DNA of 64,000 nt from Humulus lupulus (GCF_963169125.1 NC_084793.1:93701071-93765070); one strand, 5' to 3'; shown: positions 1 through 11,587, numbered from the stretch's first letter. Numbers and translations are program-made. The notes: a model not told the origin generated them from the letters alone.

Positions 1-470
1 TTTTGTAAAGACATGGGATCCTTTTTCTTAATTTGATTTTTCTTAAATAAAGGAGCAATGTTTATGTTTATGATCCAACGCTGTATTCTCGATAATACTA
101 TGAGAAATTAGGGCATTACAATTGTTTTGTTAAATTAGTTTTCCAGTGGTTAAGTTTTTTAAGTTTTTATTTATATTAGTTTTAAGTCGTAATATTAGTT
201 TTATTTAATTATATCCATTTTATTTTTGAAAAAAAATATTGATGTGGCATTCATTAAGTGACCTGGACCATTTAAAATTGCGTGGACAATTTTTTTTTCC
301 ACGTGTACCTCTACATGACACTTGATGGCCAGGTACCTACGGATGCCAATGATTGTTGATGGAAGGTATTTTCACCGCCGAAAAAAAGTTAGGTATTTAA
401 GTGTTATAAAACTAAAAACTTAAATATTTTCGCCGCAAATATCCCTATTCTAAATATTTAACGAAATATA
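1..470. other. AT-rich intergenic flank, no gene
   Basis: No coding frame or element boundary is recognisable. The stretch at 240-440 has slightly higher GC and reads like decayed dispersed non-coding repeat, with G/C islands such as caccgccgaaaa. I see no terminal repeats or TSDs that would classify it. Confidence 0.5.
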
Positions 471-495
471 TTTTTAAAACCAATTAAAATAAATA

Positions 496-890
496 TTTAT
501 TATTTATATTAATATAAATTCAAACATTATAAAATATCTTTAGATATTTATTAATTATATTAATATAAACTTAAATGTTATAAAATATTAGTATTATAAT
601 AATATACAATGCAATGCAAGACTAGATATTTAATAATTATATCAATATAAATTTAAATGTTATAAAATATTATTATTATAATAATATATAATATATAATC
701 TTAATTTTTATAAAATTTTGCTACAATATATATTTAGTAATTATATTAATATAAATTCAAATATTATAAAATATTAAAATTATAATAATATATAACATAT
801 GATATATAAAACTAATTTTTATAAAATTTTGCTAGAATTAATATTTAGTAATTATATTAATAGAAATTCAAATATTATAAATATTATTAT
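496..890. repeat. Reiterated AT-rich 38-bp motif (about 5 copies)
   Basis: A motif of the form taattatattaatataaa followed by ttcaaatattataaaatatt recurs near 500, 551, 633, 739 and 850. Copies differ by a few bases and the spacing grows from about 50 to 110 bp. It looks like an old tandem array or a decayed AT-rich minisatellite. It ends exactly where the minus-strand LTR at 900 begins, so it is probably the target region of that insertion. Confidence 0.55.
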
Positions 891-899
891 TATAATAAT

Positions 900-1497
900 T
901 GTTGACTCTCAAATTGGTCAACCACACGAAGTCAGATAAACGATAGAAAATGAGAAGAAAACAAGAAGAAATTCAGATGGAAAGCAAACAACACAAACGA
1001 TTTGTAGTGGTTCGGCCCCAATTAGATGATAATGATCTATGTCTACTTAGTGTTCTTATTGATGTTGAATCCCAACACTGTGATCAATGAACTAGGGTTC
1101 ACGAGTTTCACAAGCCTTGGGAGGATTACAACTTCGGTGAATAATCACACTCTATTTTTCTCTCCAAATACAAAGATCAAAAGTTCCAAAGTTCAAAAAT
1201 CCCTTCCTTGAGCCATTTGCTTCTTATTTATAGGCTCAAGAAGATTACATGGGTCGATGAGCCTTAATTATCATTAAGACTTGCGATCTAGGCAATAAAA
1301 GAAATTACAATTAATGCAAATATTACAAGATTGCACATCTAAAAGGAAGTAAATGAAAGTATGCGACCAGACTGGTCGCACGCCTAAGCGTGATGCTTGA
1401 CAAATCAATGACTTTCTGGTCGATGGTCGAACATGATTTATTCTTTTAATGTTGTCACGTGCCTGTCACGTCATCAGGAGCCGTTTTTGGGTAAACA
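900..1497 (-). mobile_element. 3' LTR of Tat-lineage element A
   Basis: Read on the minus strand, this 598-bp block starts TGTTTACCC directly after a polypurine tract and ends GAGAGTCAACA. The TCAACA end matches the ends of the other Tat LTRs at 12879 and 13877/36310. Upstream on the minus strand lies Tat RNase H sequence, so this is the 3' LTR of a minus-oriented element. The partner 5' LTR is missing because the element is broken at 2785. Left flank is the AT repeat; no TSD can be tested. Confidence 0.75.
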
Positions 1498-1512
1498 TTT
1501 GCCCCCCAAGTT
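1498..1512 (-). promoter_or_regulatory. Polypurine tract of element A
   Basis: On the minus strand this reads aacttggggggcaaa, immediately before the TG of the LTR. Element D carries almost the same tract (gcttggggggcaaa) at 56550-56564. This is the expected priming site for plus-strand DNA synthesis. Confidence 0.75.
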
Positions 1513-1720
1513 TATTTTACTGCAACCAGCATAAAGTAAACTTAGACAACCGACCTTTCGTATGCCTTGTCAAATCTGTCAGAGCCGTCCATGCCTTCTC
1601 GAAAAAAGACAACCAATCATGTCTTTGTAGTTTCCCAAAAAGGTGTTTGACGGCTATCACATTTTCCCATGCCTCGAAAAATAACCTCTATCATTACTTG
1701 GGTAACCGCACTACGATCAA

Positions 1721-1728
1721 TATAAATA
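1721..1728 (+). promoter_or_regulatory. TATA-like box of the antisense gene of element A
   Basis: The plus strand reads TATAAATA about 210 bp from the polypurine tract, followed by a pyrimidine-rich leader at about 1740-1790. The same arrangement occurs in elements B, C and D, where an antisense gene follows. Here the antisense coding part is gone: pol sequence begins near 1780-1850. Confidence 0.45.
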
Positions 1729-1841
1729 ACCCCTCAAAATCACTTTTTAATTTTTTTACTTTTCACTTTCTCCTCAAGAACACTGAAGCATACAGCGTAG
1801 AAAACCCAGAAACTCAGACGATCTTGACGAGCCACAAAATT

Positions 1842-2785
1842 TTTGTTCGTCGGCAACATTCCGCCAAGTACTCAATGAAAGGTGCCATCCATGTAGCTTC
1901 TGCTTGAATTTCCAGAGAGGTTTCTTCTGCTCTGATGCTTGGTGCGGACAGTCATTCAACAGGCACTATATTCAGGGTGTCATCATCCTTTGCACTTGCT
2001 AATTTGGCCAAAGCATCAATGTTTGAGTTCTGATCGCGAGGTACTTGCTGGAGTATATATTTTTCAAACTACGTCAACAAATCCTTTGCTTTGTTCAAGT
2101 AAGCAACCATCTTCAGAACCCTGGCTTGATATTATCTAGTAATATGATTAACCACCCACTGGGAGTCACTAAAGATTTCAAGTGACTTTATATTCACGTC
2201 CCTGGCTAATCGTAAACCTGCGAGCAGCGCTTCATACTCGGCTTTGTTATTAGACGTTGTGAAGTCGAATCTGATTGCGCAGAGGAATCGATTTCCTTCA
2301 GGCGTTATCAAAATCACTCCGGCTCCAGCATGATGTTCATCAGAAGAACCGTCTGTAAACAGCTTCGAAGAGGGAGTTTGGCTTTGAGGTTCAGGCTCTT
2401 CTATCTGTTCACTGTCTGGAAGCCCAGTGAGCTCTGCAAAAAAGTTGGCTAGAGCTTTCCCTTTTACTGCTACTCATGGCAAGTAAGAAATTTAAAATTT
2501 CCCATTTCAATAATCAACCAGCAACTTCTGGCTTCTACAGAACAAGCCGTAGGGGCTGGTCGGTTAGTACTCTGGTGGGGTGACCTTGAAAGAATGGCCG
2601 CAATTTTCTGGAGGCTAAGATCAAGTAGTAGGCTAATTTTTCAATGGGCGGGTAGCGCAACTCTCCTTCTGCCGGAGTCAGCTTCATTATAATCATGGCC
2701 GTCCTTGAACTGCGACCAACTATGGCGTGACCAGCTGGTCGCACTGTTCCGCCCTCTAGCTGGCACCTCTCGAGCATCAGTATTG
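1842..2785 (-). pseudogene. Tat element A: end of RT, RNase H and start of linker (decayed)
   Basis: Minus-strand reading from 2785 gives RT connection sequence (YPPIEKLAYYLILASRKLRP, TDQPLRLVL), then archaeal-type RNase H at about 2360-2130 ([35 protein letters not shown]). A DALAKLASAK tail follows, then a linker with TWMAPFIEYL near 1870. NNKAEYEALL and FSDSQ carry the expected acidic residues. At least one stop and several frame changes break it. The typical linker continues in a shifted frame to about 1840 and then becomes unrecognisable, so a deletion joins pol to the LTR-proximal region and removes integrase and most of the antisense gene. Confidence 0.7.
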
Positions 2786-3161
2786 GTGTATACCGAGCTC
2801 AATTAGTGTCAAGAGAATATTTACCTGGCTAATGAAAACCAGGTCCCGCTCAGACGACCTAACCCCATGAGGAATCAGAAGGCGAAAAAGGACTTAAATA
2901 AACATTGTAGATTCCATAAAGACATTGGACACAACCAAAAAGTGTTAGCAATTAAAGGACGAGATCAAAGGCTTGATCTCATGGGGATATTTCGGTCAGT
3001 ACGTTAGAAACCGAAATCCCAATCAATCATCACCAAGTCAGAGGGCAACAACCACACAGCCTGCCCAACATGATAACTCCTGAGCTCGGGAGGATGAGAC
3101 ACCCCCTCTGATTGATGGAGAAGATGAAGTAACCATCTCAGGGGGACCTAATATCGTAGGT
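2786..3161 (+). pseudogene. Tat element B1: 3' end of gag
   Basis: Plus-strand gag begins abruptly at the fusion with element A. The first recognisable part (gtataccgagctc) matches element C at about 15930, where it reads YTEL. At about 2905-2935 the reading is CRFHKDIGH, the zinc-knuckle-like motif of Tat gag; its last cysteine is not evident. Frames are broken. The 5' half of gag and the 5' LTR are absent. Confidence 0.65.
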
Positions 3162-3900
3162 TTGGGTAGGAACACCCAGAAAAGATACGTAAATGAGCTC
3201 AAGATCGGAGACGATTCTCCTTACAAACCCGAGCCGCGAGCTCCAAAACAACAGAGGGTTGAGACCCAACCCATAACATTTACCAAAAAGGACGAGGCGC
3301 ATGTCCAATTTCCTCATAACGACCTCCTGGTCATTATTCTCCAGCTCGCGAACAAGAGGGTACGCCGGGTCTTGATTGAGAACGGGAGCTTGGTGAATAT
3401 CCTTTACAAAGCCACTCTAGAAAAGATGGGACTCACGCTTCACGAGTTGAAAGTGTGTGAAACAATGTTGTACAATTTTTGGGGAGAAAGGATTGCCTAT
3501 ATGGGATTCATCGAACTCCCCATAACCTTGGGAGACTATCCAGTCTCGGTACCCGAGATGATGGATTTTGTCGTGGTGGACCTCCCATCAACCTACAACG
3601 TACTGCTCGGGAGACCCGCCCTAATTGGGCTGGGGGTAGTGCGTCTGTCAAGTACTTAGCCATCAAGTTCCCGGCCTCTAGTGGCATCAGGACGGTAAAG
3701 GGAGACCAGCTCGTAAGAAGGGAATGCTACAACATTTCCATAAGAGGAAAAAGTCAGATAAGTGTGCAAGCTCTAGTGGTTATCCAAGAAATAGATGGAG
3801 TTGTTTTTGAAATTAATGAAGAGATCGATCCCAGAGTAAATGAGAGTGCCGATCTCGATCCTTTAGAAGAGCTCGAGGAAGTAAAGCCTGATGCGGTAGA
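3162..3900 (+). pseudogene. Tat element B1: aspartic protease region
   Basis: The reading [20 protein letters not shown], then VLIENGSLVNILYKATL, then YNVLLGRPALIGLG is the retropepsin region of Tat pol. The catalytic motif normally reads D-G/N-G-S; here it is E-N-G-S, so the catalytic aspartate is changed to glutamate. A frameshift near 3635-3650 moves the frame into VKYLAIKFPASSGIR. Element C has the same domain at 16331 with the aspartate kept. The copy is inactive by inspection. Confidence 0.75.
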
Positions 3901-5117
3901 TATTACAAAGGTGGCGAAGGTGGGTAAGAACCTTTCTGAAAAGACAAGATATCAATTAATTTGCTTCTTAAAAGAAAACTAGGGTGTATTTTCACGGTCA
4001 CACTCAGACATGGTAGGAATCAGTCCGAATGTCATGAGCCATGAGCTCAATATTGATAAAAGCTTCCCCTCGAAGCAGCAAAACCGAAGACTCCTGGCTG
4101 ATGATAGAAAGAAGGCTTTCAAAGAGGAGGTCAACAGGTTAAAGAAAAATCGATTAATACGAGATGCCTTTTATCCTGATTGGATTGCCAATCCAGTGTT
4201 GGTCTCGAAACCCAACGATAAATGGCAAACCTGTATTGACTACCCAGATCTTAACAAGGCATGCCCTAAAGACTGTTTCCCCTTACCTGGGATAGACTAG
4301 CTCGTAGATGCCACTACAGGTCATGGCATCATCTCATTCATGGATGCTAATTCTGGATATAACCAGATCGCCATGCATGCACCAGATCAGAAACACATGA
4401 GCTTCGTGACTGACAAAGGGTTATACTGTTACAATATTATGCCTTTCGGGCTCAAAAATGCTGGAGCCACGTACGAAAGGCTGGTGAACAGGATGTTTGC
4501 CGAGCAGATAGGAAATAACATGGAAATTTATATTGATGATATGTTAGTTAAATCAAAATATAATGATAACCATGTCGATGATCTCCCAGAATGCTTTACC
4601 ATACTTCAAAAGTACAACATGAAGCTTAACCCACAAAAGTGCACGGGAGTGTCTTCGGGAAAGTTCCTTGGATTTATAGTAAATGCACGAGGGATAGAAG
4701 TTGATCCGAACAAGATTAAGGCATTGATAGAAATTCACTCACCTCGAAAGCACATGGATGTCCAGAGCTTAACTGGACGGATGGCAGCATTGAGTAGGTT
4801 TATATAAAAATCTAAAGATTGTTGTCTTCCTTTTTTCAACCTTTTGAGAGGGGGAAAAAATTCGAGTGGTCAAAGGAGTGCGAGCTCACGTTTTAGAACC
4901 TTAAGAAGCACCTCGCTGAGCCACCAATCTTGCCAAAACTGATCACGGGAGAGGTTTTGTATTTATACCTCGCGACAACCTAACACGCCATTAGTGCGGT
5001 TCTCGTCCGAGAAGAAAAAAATGTACAAAAGACTGTATACTATGTTAGCAAAAGGTTATTGGGGGCAGAATCGACATACCCGTTGATGGAAAAATTGGCT
5101 CTTAGCTTGATACATTC
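3901..5117 (+). pseudogene. Tat element B1: reverse transcriptase (first copy)
   Basis: One frame reads from VGISPNVMSHELNID through CIDYPDLNKACPKDCFPL, FMDANSGYNQIAM, MPFGLKNAGATY and the catalytic YIDDMLVKSK, to GFIVNARGIEVDPNKI and YYVSKRLLGAESTYPL. Stops at 3980-3982 and 4298-4300 both sit where the family has CAG (Gln). Further stops occur at 4805-4807 and near 4893 and 4980. The DLNKACPKD and GYNQI signatures are typical of the Tat lineage. The sequence ends inside the RT-RNase H connection (LALSLIHSS), where a second, different pol copy starts. Confidence 0.85.
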
Positions 5118-6313
5118 ATCTCAAAATTCTTGATCCAGAAACATCAAAAGTTGTAAAGATTGGAAAGAATCTCAATGTTGAACATAAAAAAGATCTGGTC
5201 AAGTTTTAAGGAAAAACCTCGATGTCTATGCTTGGTCACATGCTAATATGGTAGGAATCAGTCCGAGTGTGATCATGCACACGCTAAATTTGGACAAGAA
5301 TGTACCTGCAAAGAACAAAATATAAGGCTATTGGGAAAGGAAAAAGGAGAAACTTTGGACGAAGAAGTCGCTCACCTCTTAAAATGCGGATTCATCAGGG
5401 AAGCAAAATACCCGACCTAGATAGCCAACCCTGTCCTGGTTCCAAAACCAAACGAAAAAGTGGAGGACCTGCATCGACTTCTCCAACCTCAATAAGGCAT
5501 ATCCAAGAGACTATTTTCCCTTACTTAGAATTTATCAGCTAGTCGACGCCACAGTAGGTCACGAGCTCATGTCCTTCATGGATGTGTATTCTGGATATAA
5601 CCAGATCATGATGAACCTTGCAAAACAAGAGCACACCAGGTTCATGACTGAGCACAACGTGCACTATTAAAAATTCATGATGTTCAGGTAGAAAAAATGC
5701 TGGAGAAACTTACCAAAGATTGGTAAATAAGATGTTTGTTCACGAGATCGGAAAAAATTTGGAAGTGTATGTTGATGACATGCTCGTCAAGTCAAAAACT
5801 ACCAATAACCATGTACCTGACCTGGAGAATGTTTTGATGTATTAAGAAAGTATGATATGAAGCTAAACCCCCCAGAAATGTACCTTCAGGGTCTCGTCGG
5901 GGAATATTTTAGGCTTCATTGTCAACTCGAATGGGATTGAAGCTAATTCCAAGAGAATCAGATCGTTGTTAGAGATGCCATCTCCCAGATCACGAAAGGA
6001 AGTTCAGAGCCTAACTGAGAAAGTCACAACCCTTAACCTATTCGTGTCAAAGTCCACTGATAAGTGTCTCCCCTTCTACAATTTGCTCAGGGGAAATAGA
6101 AAATTTGAATGGACAGAAGAATGTGAACATGCATTTCAAGATTTAAAAAGGCATCTAGCAGAACTCCCCATCCTATCAAAAAATTTTGGCGGGGAAAACT
6201 TACACCTCTACATAGCAATAACTAAGAATGTGGTTAGCGCTGTATTAGTTCGGGGAGGGAAATCGGGTACAAAAACCAATATACTATATAAGCAAGAGGC
6301 TTCTGGGAGCTGA
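5118..6313 (+). pseudogene. Tat element B2: second, divergent reverse transcriptase
   Basis: After the junction near 5117 the sequence returns to the region just before RT (SKVVKIGKNL, then MVGISPSV in a shifted frame). It then runs again through RT: FMDVYSGYNQI near 5577, YVDDMLVKSK near 5768, and LEMPSPRSRKEVQSLT, STDKCLPFYNLL and FEWTEECEHAF up to 6310. Frameshifts and stops are denser than in B1, and wording differs from B1 and C, so it belongs to another Tat subfamily. The YVDD catalytic motif is still visible. Confidence 0.75.
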
Positions 6314-6489
6314 ATCTTGATATCCCTTGATCGCGAAGCTCACGTTGTGTCTAATTTTTGCCTCAAGGAAGCTTAGGTCATATTTCTAGTCCCATGACAT
6401 ACACATCTTAACTGATCAACCTTTAAGGTAGGTCTTGAAAAATCCTGAAGCATCAGGATGGTTGTTAAAAGTGGGCCATCGAACTCAAT

Positions 6490-7095
6490 CAGTTGGAAAT
6501 TTTATATAGACCACGAATAGTCATAAAGGGTGAGGCTTTCGCTGATTTCATGGTTGGGTGTATTGATTTCCAAGACAAGGCTATGAGAGAACCAATTCAA
6601 GAATTGTGGAAGCTCTTCGTCGATGGATCATCAAACGAGTACGGGTCTAGAGTTGGAATAATACTGATCACACCTGAAGGACATCATTTTCATACGTCTC
6701 TCAGATTTGGGTTTGACACATCCAATAACGAGGATGAGTTCAAGGCTTTGCTAGCTGGAATTCAGGTCGCCATTAAGTTAAGAGCAAAGGGTATCCAGTG
6801 CTTTAGCGATTCTCAACTTGTGGTGAACCAGGTGTTAGGCGAATTCCAAGCTCGTTGAATCAAGATGGCAACTTATCTAGCTAAAGTAAAATGGGAACTG
6901 TCAGAATTTGAATTCTATTCCATCGAACGGGTTCCATGCAAGCAAAATACAAATGCAGACACTCTCGCTTGACTTGCCATCACCAAAGAGGCAGACACAT
7001 TGAATGTAGTCCAAGTTGAATTTCTAGACAAGCCCAATGTAGAGGAACAGTCAAGAGAAATCGAGATGATCCGTGAAAGCCCAACCTGGATGACC
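6490..7095 (+). pseudogene. Tat element B2: archaeal-type RNase H
   Basis: The frame from 6493 reads ILYRPRIVIKGEAFADFMVG, then LFVDGSSNEYGSRVGIILIT, NNEDEFKALLAGIQ and CFSDSQLVVNQVLGEFQAR. The aspartate of FVDGSS, the glutamate of NEDEF and the aspartate of FSDSQ fit the active-site pattern. The downstream ERVPCKQNTNADTLA-like segment carries the last acidic position. This extra RNase H after the ordinary connection is a Tat hallmark. A stop near 6856 and others break the frame. Confidence 0.75.
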
Positions 7096-8290
7096 CTAAT
7101 TATAGAATAACTCACCATTGGAAAACTGCTCGAGCATCACAATGACGCACGAAAATTGTTGTACCAGGTCCCAAGGTATGTTTTGGTCGAGGGATTTCTT
7201 TACAGAAGAGGTCATCCCATGCCTCTTCCTTAGATGTGATCTGCCCGAAGAAGCCCAGGATACCCTCAAAGTAGTCTGTGAAGGACTCTGTGGGGACCAC
7301 ACTAGGGGGGGGGGGGGAAATTGGCCTTGAAAGTATTAAGGCAATGTTATTTTTGGCCTACACTAAAGAAGGACTCGAGTCGTATGTTAAAAAATGCAAC
7401 AAATGCCAATGTTTTTTCGCGATTTTTTGAGTCGTGCTTATGGATTTGACTATGATCTCGTCGCCCTTGCCATTTTCCATCTGAGGGATAGACTTAATTG
7501 GCTTATTTCCAACTAGAAATGAAGGAGTTTTCTATGCGGCGGTCGCAATCGACTATTTTACAAAGTGGGCTGAGGCTGAACCACTGGCGACCATAACCTC
7601 GAAGAGAGTGCTAGAATTTGAGATAAAAAAATATATAATATTTTGTTTTGGGCTCTCGAAGAAGATCATGTCTGACAACATAACTCAATTTGATAATGAT
7701 CTATTCACGAACTTTTGTGAGAAGTATGGCATAATCAAGAGTTTCTCTTCAGTAGCATATCCTCAGGCTAATGGATAGGTGGAGGCAGTGAACAAAACTC
7801 TCAAGACCAATCTAAAAAAATGATTGAAGTATGCTAAGGGCTAATAGAACCTCATATCAAACATCTACTGGGCATACTCCTTTTTCACTAACCTATGGAA
7901 GTGAAGCTATGATACCAGTCAAGACCTTGGTGACATTACATAGGCAAAAAACCTTTGACCAGGAGCGGAATCACAACCTGCTAATTGGATCCCTGGATCT
8001 AATAGAAGAACAGCGAGAGGAATTATAGATACAGCTCACCCATTATCAACAAAGGGTAACACGATACTTCAATTCAAAGGTCAAAGAATGAAGTCTCGAA
8101 CTAGGAGATTTAGTGCTTCGAAGGGTGTTCCTAGCCAACAAACACCCTAAAGATGGTGTTTTAGGACCGAACTGGGATGGAGCATATCAGATTGTGGAAA
8201 TTTTTTGAGAAGGAACTTTCAAACTTGCTCGGTTAAATGGAGAGGCAGTGCCACAAACTTGGAATGCCTTGCATTTAAATAAATACTATA
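7096..8290 (+). pseudogene. Tat element B2: integrase
   Basis: The N-terminal zinc-binding part is present (CEGLCGDHT, then CNKCQ) but carries a run of 13 G at 7305-7317, which disturbs the frame. The core shows AIDYFTKWAEAEPLATI (first Asp), MSDNITQFDN (second Asp) and YPQANG, stop, VEAVNKTLK (Glu), where the stop at 7776-7778 replaces a family CAG. The C-terminal part reads LGDLVLRRVF, VLGPNWDGAYQI, FKLARLNGEAVPQTWNALHL. Function is loss of DNA insertion by this copy. Confidence 0.8.
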
Positions 8291-9060
8291 GTGATAGGGT
8301 CTATTTGTTAAGTTTAGTTTATTTTATCATTTTTGTAAGGCTTAATTATAAAGGCCATATCTTTTCATTTATCTTTAAATTAATAAAAAGTTGTTGTGTA
8401 GTTTAAACACGGTAGCAGATTTTTTCACTAAATCATGTTTTGTACGAGTTCATTGTGTAAAAGCGATCTAGAACATTTATAAAATTTCGATCGCTTGGGG
8501 GCATATAACCCTCAATACAGTCTTTGAAACATTCTGCAAATTTAAGAAAAATTTGTATAACTTAGAATTTGGAAATTTCGGAAATCTTGCGGCTTGTTAA
8601 AGCTCAAGTTTTGAAAGTAATTTCAAATACAAACAAAGTTAAGAAAATTCAAAGAAATAGGAACAATCATGGAACTAAACCAAATACAAAGAATCCTAAA
8701 AATAAACCAGGTCTGAGGTCTAAATACTAACAAGTATCCGCAAACAAACGATTAAACCTTTGGATATAACCAGGTCCGTGACCTGGAATTAACTGGTCAG
8801 CCATCAGGGATATGCCTTGACCTAAAAAGCAATCCCTATAATTATGCAAGTGTATAAAAACTTTGAAAGTTTAAAAACACAACAATAATTAATAAAAGGG
8901 AGATAGCATAAAGAATGTGGATAAAAATATATAAGTTTAAAACGAGGATAATTGACCTCGAACTAAGCCCTAAGACAATTATCTTGGCCGAAAAGGGCAA
9001 CATGGAAGGGATATATGATATCCCCCCCCCCCCCCCCCCAATAAAAAAAATAAACAAACA
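8291..9060. other. Non-coding region between integrase and antisense gene of element B
   Basis: No coding frame is convincing. The strand carries cgatcgcttgggggcatata near 8490, resembling atgggggcttaagtgg after integrase of element C (about 22455), so it is the family's post-pol spacer. A run of 18 C lies at 9022-9039. It should contain the 3' end of the antisense transcript. Confidence 0.5.
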
Positions 9061-11587
9061 TAAAAATAATCAAAGAAGAGCCTCTCAACCCTGAGCTCTG
9101 GAAACTTGTTGTTGGGATGAGACCTCATCTTCCCCACCATGTCCACCAGCTCTGAAGGTCGTCTCAACCGTCTTCGCAAGATCCTTCACCAAAAGATCCT
9201 AGAATTTGGCAAGGTAATGCCCCCAGAACTAGACGTTAAGGAAAGAGAAGTGTCGGTCCTGGTTGAAACACTATATTTGGTAAAACATCTTTTCCAATGC
9301 ATCCTCCAGCTAGACGTCGGCCCCCTTCACCTTCAGCTTTAGTTCTTCGACGTGGGCAGCTTTCTTCTTAGTCTTTAGTTGTAGCCTATCGGCCTTATTC
9401 TGAAGCTGGTCGCGGCTTTGGATCACTTCTAGAGCCTGCTCCTTGGAAATCTTTTCGTTATTCTGAGAGGTCTCTAGGTTTTCCCTAGCCTCTTCAAGCT
9501 CATTGGTGGCTCGTTCCCCCTCGATGAGGGTGGAGCAAATCCACTCTCTAGCCCGTATCTGGGCGAAGCAGGACAGTGTTGAAATTCAAATAAGGAATTA
9601 GATCACAAATATATATATGGGGAATTTAAAAGACAATGAGAGAAACCATTGTCAAAGACATTCCTAGGGCGGGGTCGAGGACGGTTGTGGCGAGATTTCT
9701 TTCAATAGCATCCAGCTCCCTCGAAGTGAGCTAGTTGATATGCACAACCACATGACTGATGATCCCTTGGTGTGGAGCCCGCAAGTGCTCCAGGTGCTTG
9801 TCCACCTTGATTGGAGGAGCTGACATTATGGGAGGAGATGCATCAACAACCTGGGGAACTAAGGAGGCATCCCAGGGAGTTGGAGGAGGAGCTTCCTTGG
9901 TTGTTATCATGGAGGATTGGGGCTGTTGTTGGGAAGAGGCGCTCTCCTTGGCCTTCCTTGGAGTTCCCATCGAAACTCTAGCCCCATATGTGGTCTTCTT
10001 GAAGACCCGCTATCTCTTAATGACAGAGCAGGAGCTAGTGAAGGCATTTTTCATATTCATATCGTCTTATGCAAAATGATCAAAAGAGTTAGACAAATTC
10101 TAATTATGTAAACAACAAAAAGTAAACATACAAGAATCCTACCCTTCGAACTAGAGGAGGAAACTACAATGATTAGCTCTGAATTAGGGACTGAACTAGC
10201 TACAGTGGGGCCTATAACTCTTGGATTATTGGGGGTGGGGAGACTCTAACAAAGTTACATCGAGGACCATGTCATGCTCGATCTCTTCATTCGAGCTAGG
10301 CTCGTATTCGGCTTGCCTAAATCTCGGGGTAAAGGTGCCAAATTCTAAGGTATACCCAGGTCAGATGTTTGTTCTTTATTGCTAAAAAATGGTGGACCTA
10401 AAATGGAAGGTGTTATCTACAACTACTGTATATTTAGGATAGAAAAGATCGTGGTGGAGGACCTGGAGGTCGACACATTTTTGTAGAGTGACATCCATGT
10501 CTGGATCCTCAGGGTGCCTAGTCATGACCTTCATCGGATCATGTTGGGTTAATACAAAACTAACAACAACACAATTAATTTCACTATAAGGGTTACCTTG
10601 GCCGGAGGTGCCGGCTGCTATCCCCGACTCTGCAGGACCTTGGTGACTATTCTAGTCACCTTGGACATTCCTCCTACGCACCAAAGGTGTAACTTCTTCT
10701 TCTTCCTCAACCTCCTCAATAACTGCTAGAGGTCTCTTAGGACCTTGAGGTTTATTGGCCAAGGTTTGGCCCTCCTTGATCAAACCACATGTCAGTATGG
10801 TGGCATCAATCACTATTGCTTGGTACTCCTTTTCAGTAGGAGGAGCAAAAACGAGGGTCTGGTACTGACCCAAGCAGACTTGAGAAGCTTTGGACCTCTT
10901 GTAAATAATTTCACAAGGAAATAATTCAACCAGAATAATCAAAATCTTTGCCATAAAAACTCAAATGAGGTTTGAAGCAAGGATAGTCATAAGGTTGGTT
11001 GAAGTAGCGGTGTTCGCAGGTCGATAATGCTGGCAGATTTGGGGAACCATGTGAGGTAATAAAAACCATCACCTCCAGTTCTAGTGTCTTGGTTGGCCTT
11101 CAGGCAGAAAAAAAATAGAGGATATCTTTTGGAGTGGGTTCCTCCAAATCTTTCTTAAGGAATAAATACTTAAGCCTGCGAGGAGGCGATAGGTGTTTAA
11201 GGGAAGTTGGAATGGGTCTAGCTTCACAAAGTTTAGAAAATCCATGAAATACAAACTCAAGGAGAGGAACTCCCCTTCTTTCAGATGCTCGTCACTCTAG
11301 GCCTCAAAATCATCCTCCCGGGGGCTACAGCTCGGCTCACCGTCAATCGTAGGACGAACGTAAAATTTGGAGTTTGTCTCGATCCCATGACTCCCCATAA
11401 TTTTGTTCACTTGGGGCATCGAGATTATACGAGACACAATATGCATGGCCTCAAAAAAGCTATCAGACCTAACCTTGACCTCCTGTTCCACCATTGGTTC
11501 AAAGTGGGGAATAGGGGTCTCGGTGACCTGCTTGTCCTAGGAAGAGGAGCCTACGGTAGTTTTGCTTTTCTTGTTGATCATTTTTAA
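9061..11587 (-). pseudogene. Antisense gene (aORF) of Tat element B, decayed
   Basis: Minus-strand gene opposite to pol, between integrase and 3' LTR. From ATG at 11587 it reads IPHFEPMVEQEVKVRSD, then SFFEAMHIVSRI, VRPTIDGEPSC, SDEHLKEGEFLSLSLYF, FLNFVKLDPFQLP and KDILYFF. An acidic block (EEVEEEEEVTPLVRRR) lies near 10680, CVDLQVLHHD and VVVDNTFHFRS near 10450, and a coiled-coil-like C-terminus at 9540-9330 (EELEARENLETSQ style heptads). Element D carries the same order at 57561-59838. The first half resembles the plant protein family named 'putative gypsy type transposon'. Function is unknown. Several stops are in frame, and exon borders are inferred by comparison with D. Confidence 0.7.

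Noticed and set aside
1449..1907. 152-codon plus-strand frame
   Set aside because: It spans the LTR border, polypurine tract and antisense leader of element A and has no domain-like pattern.
7305..7317. G run (and C runs at 9022-9039 and 24026-24038) as functional elements
   Set aside because: Homopolymers in decayed element DNA; replication slippage or sequencing error are simpler explanations.
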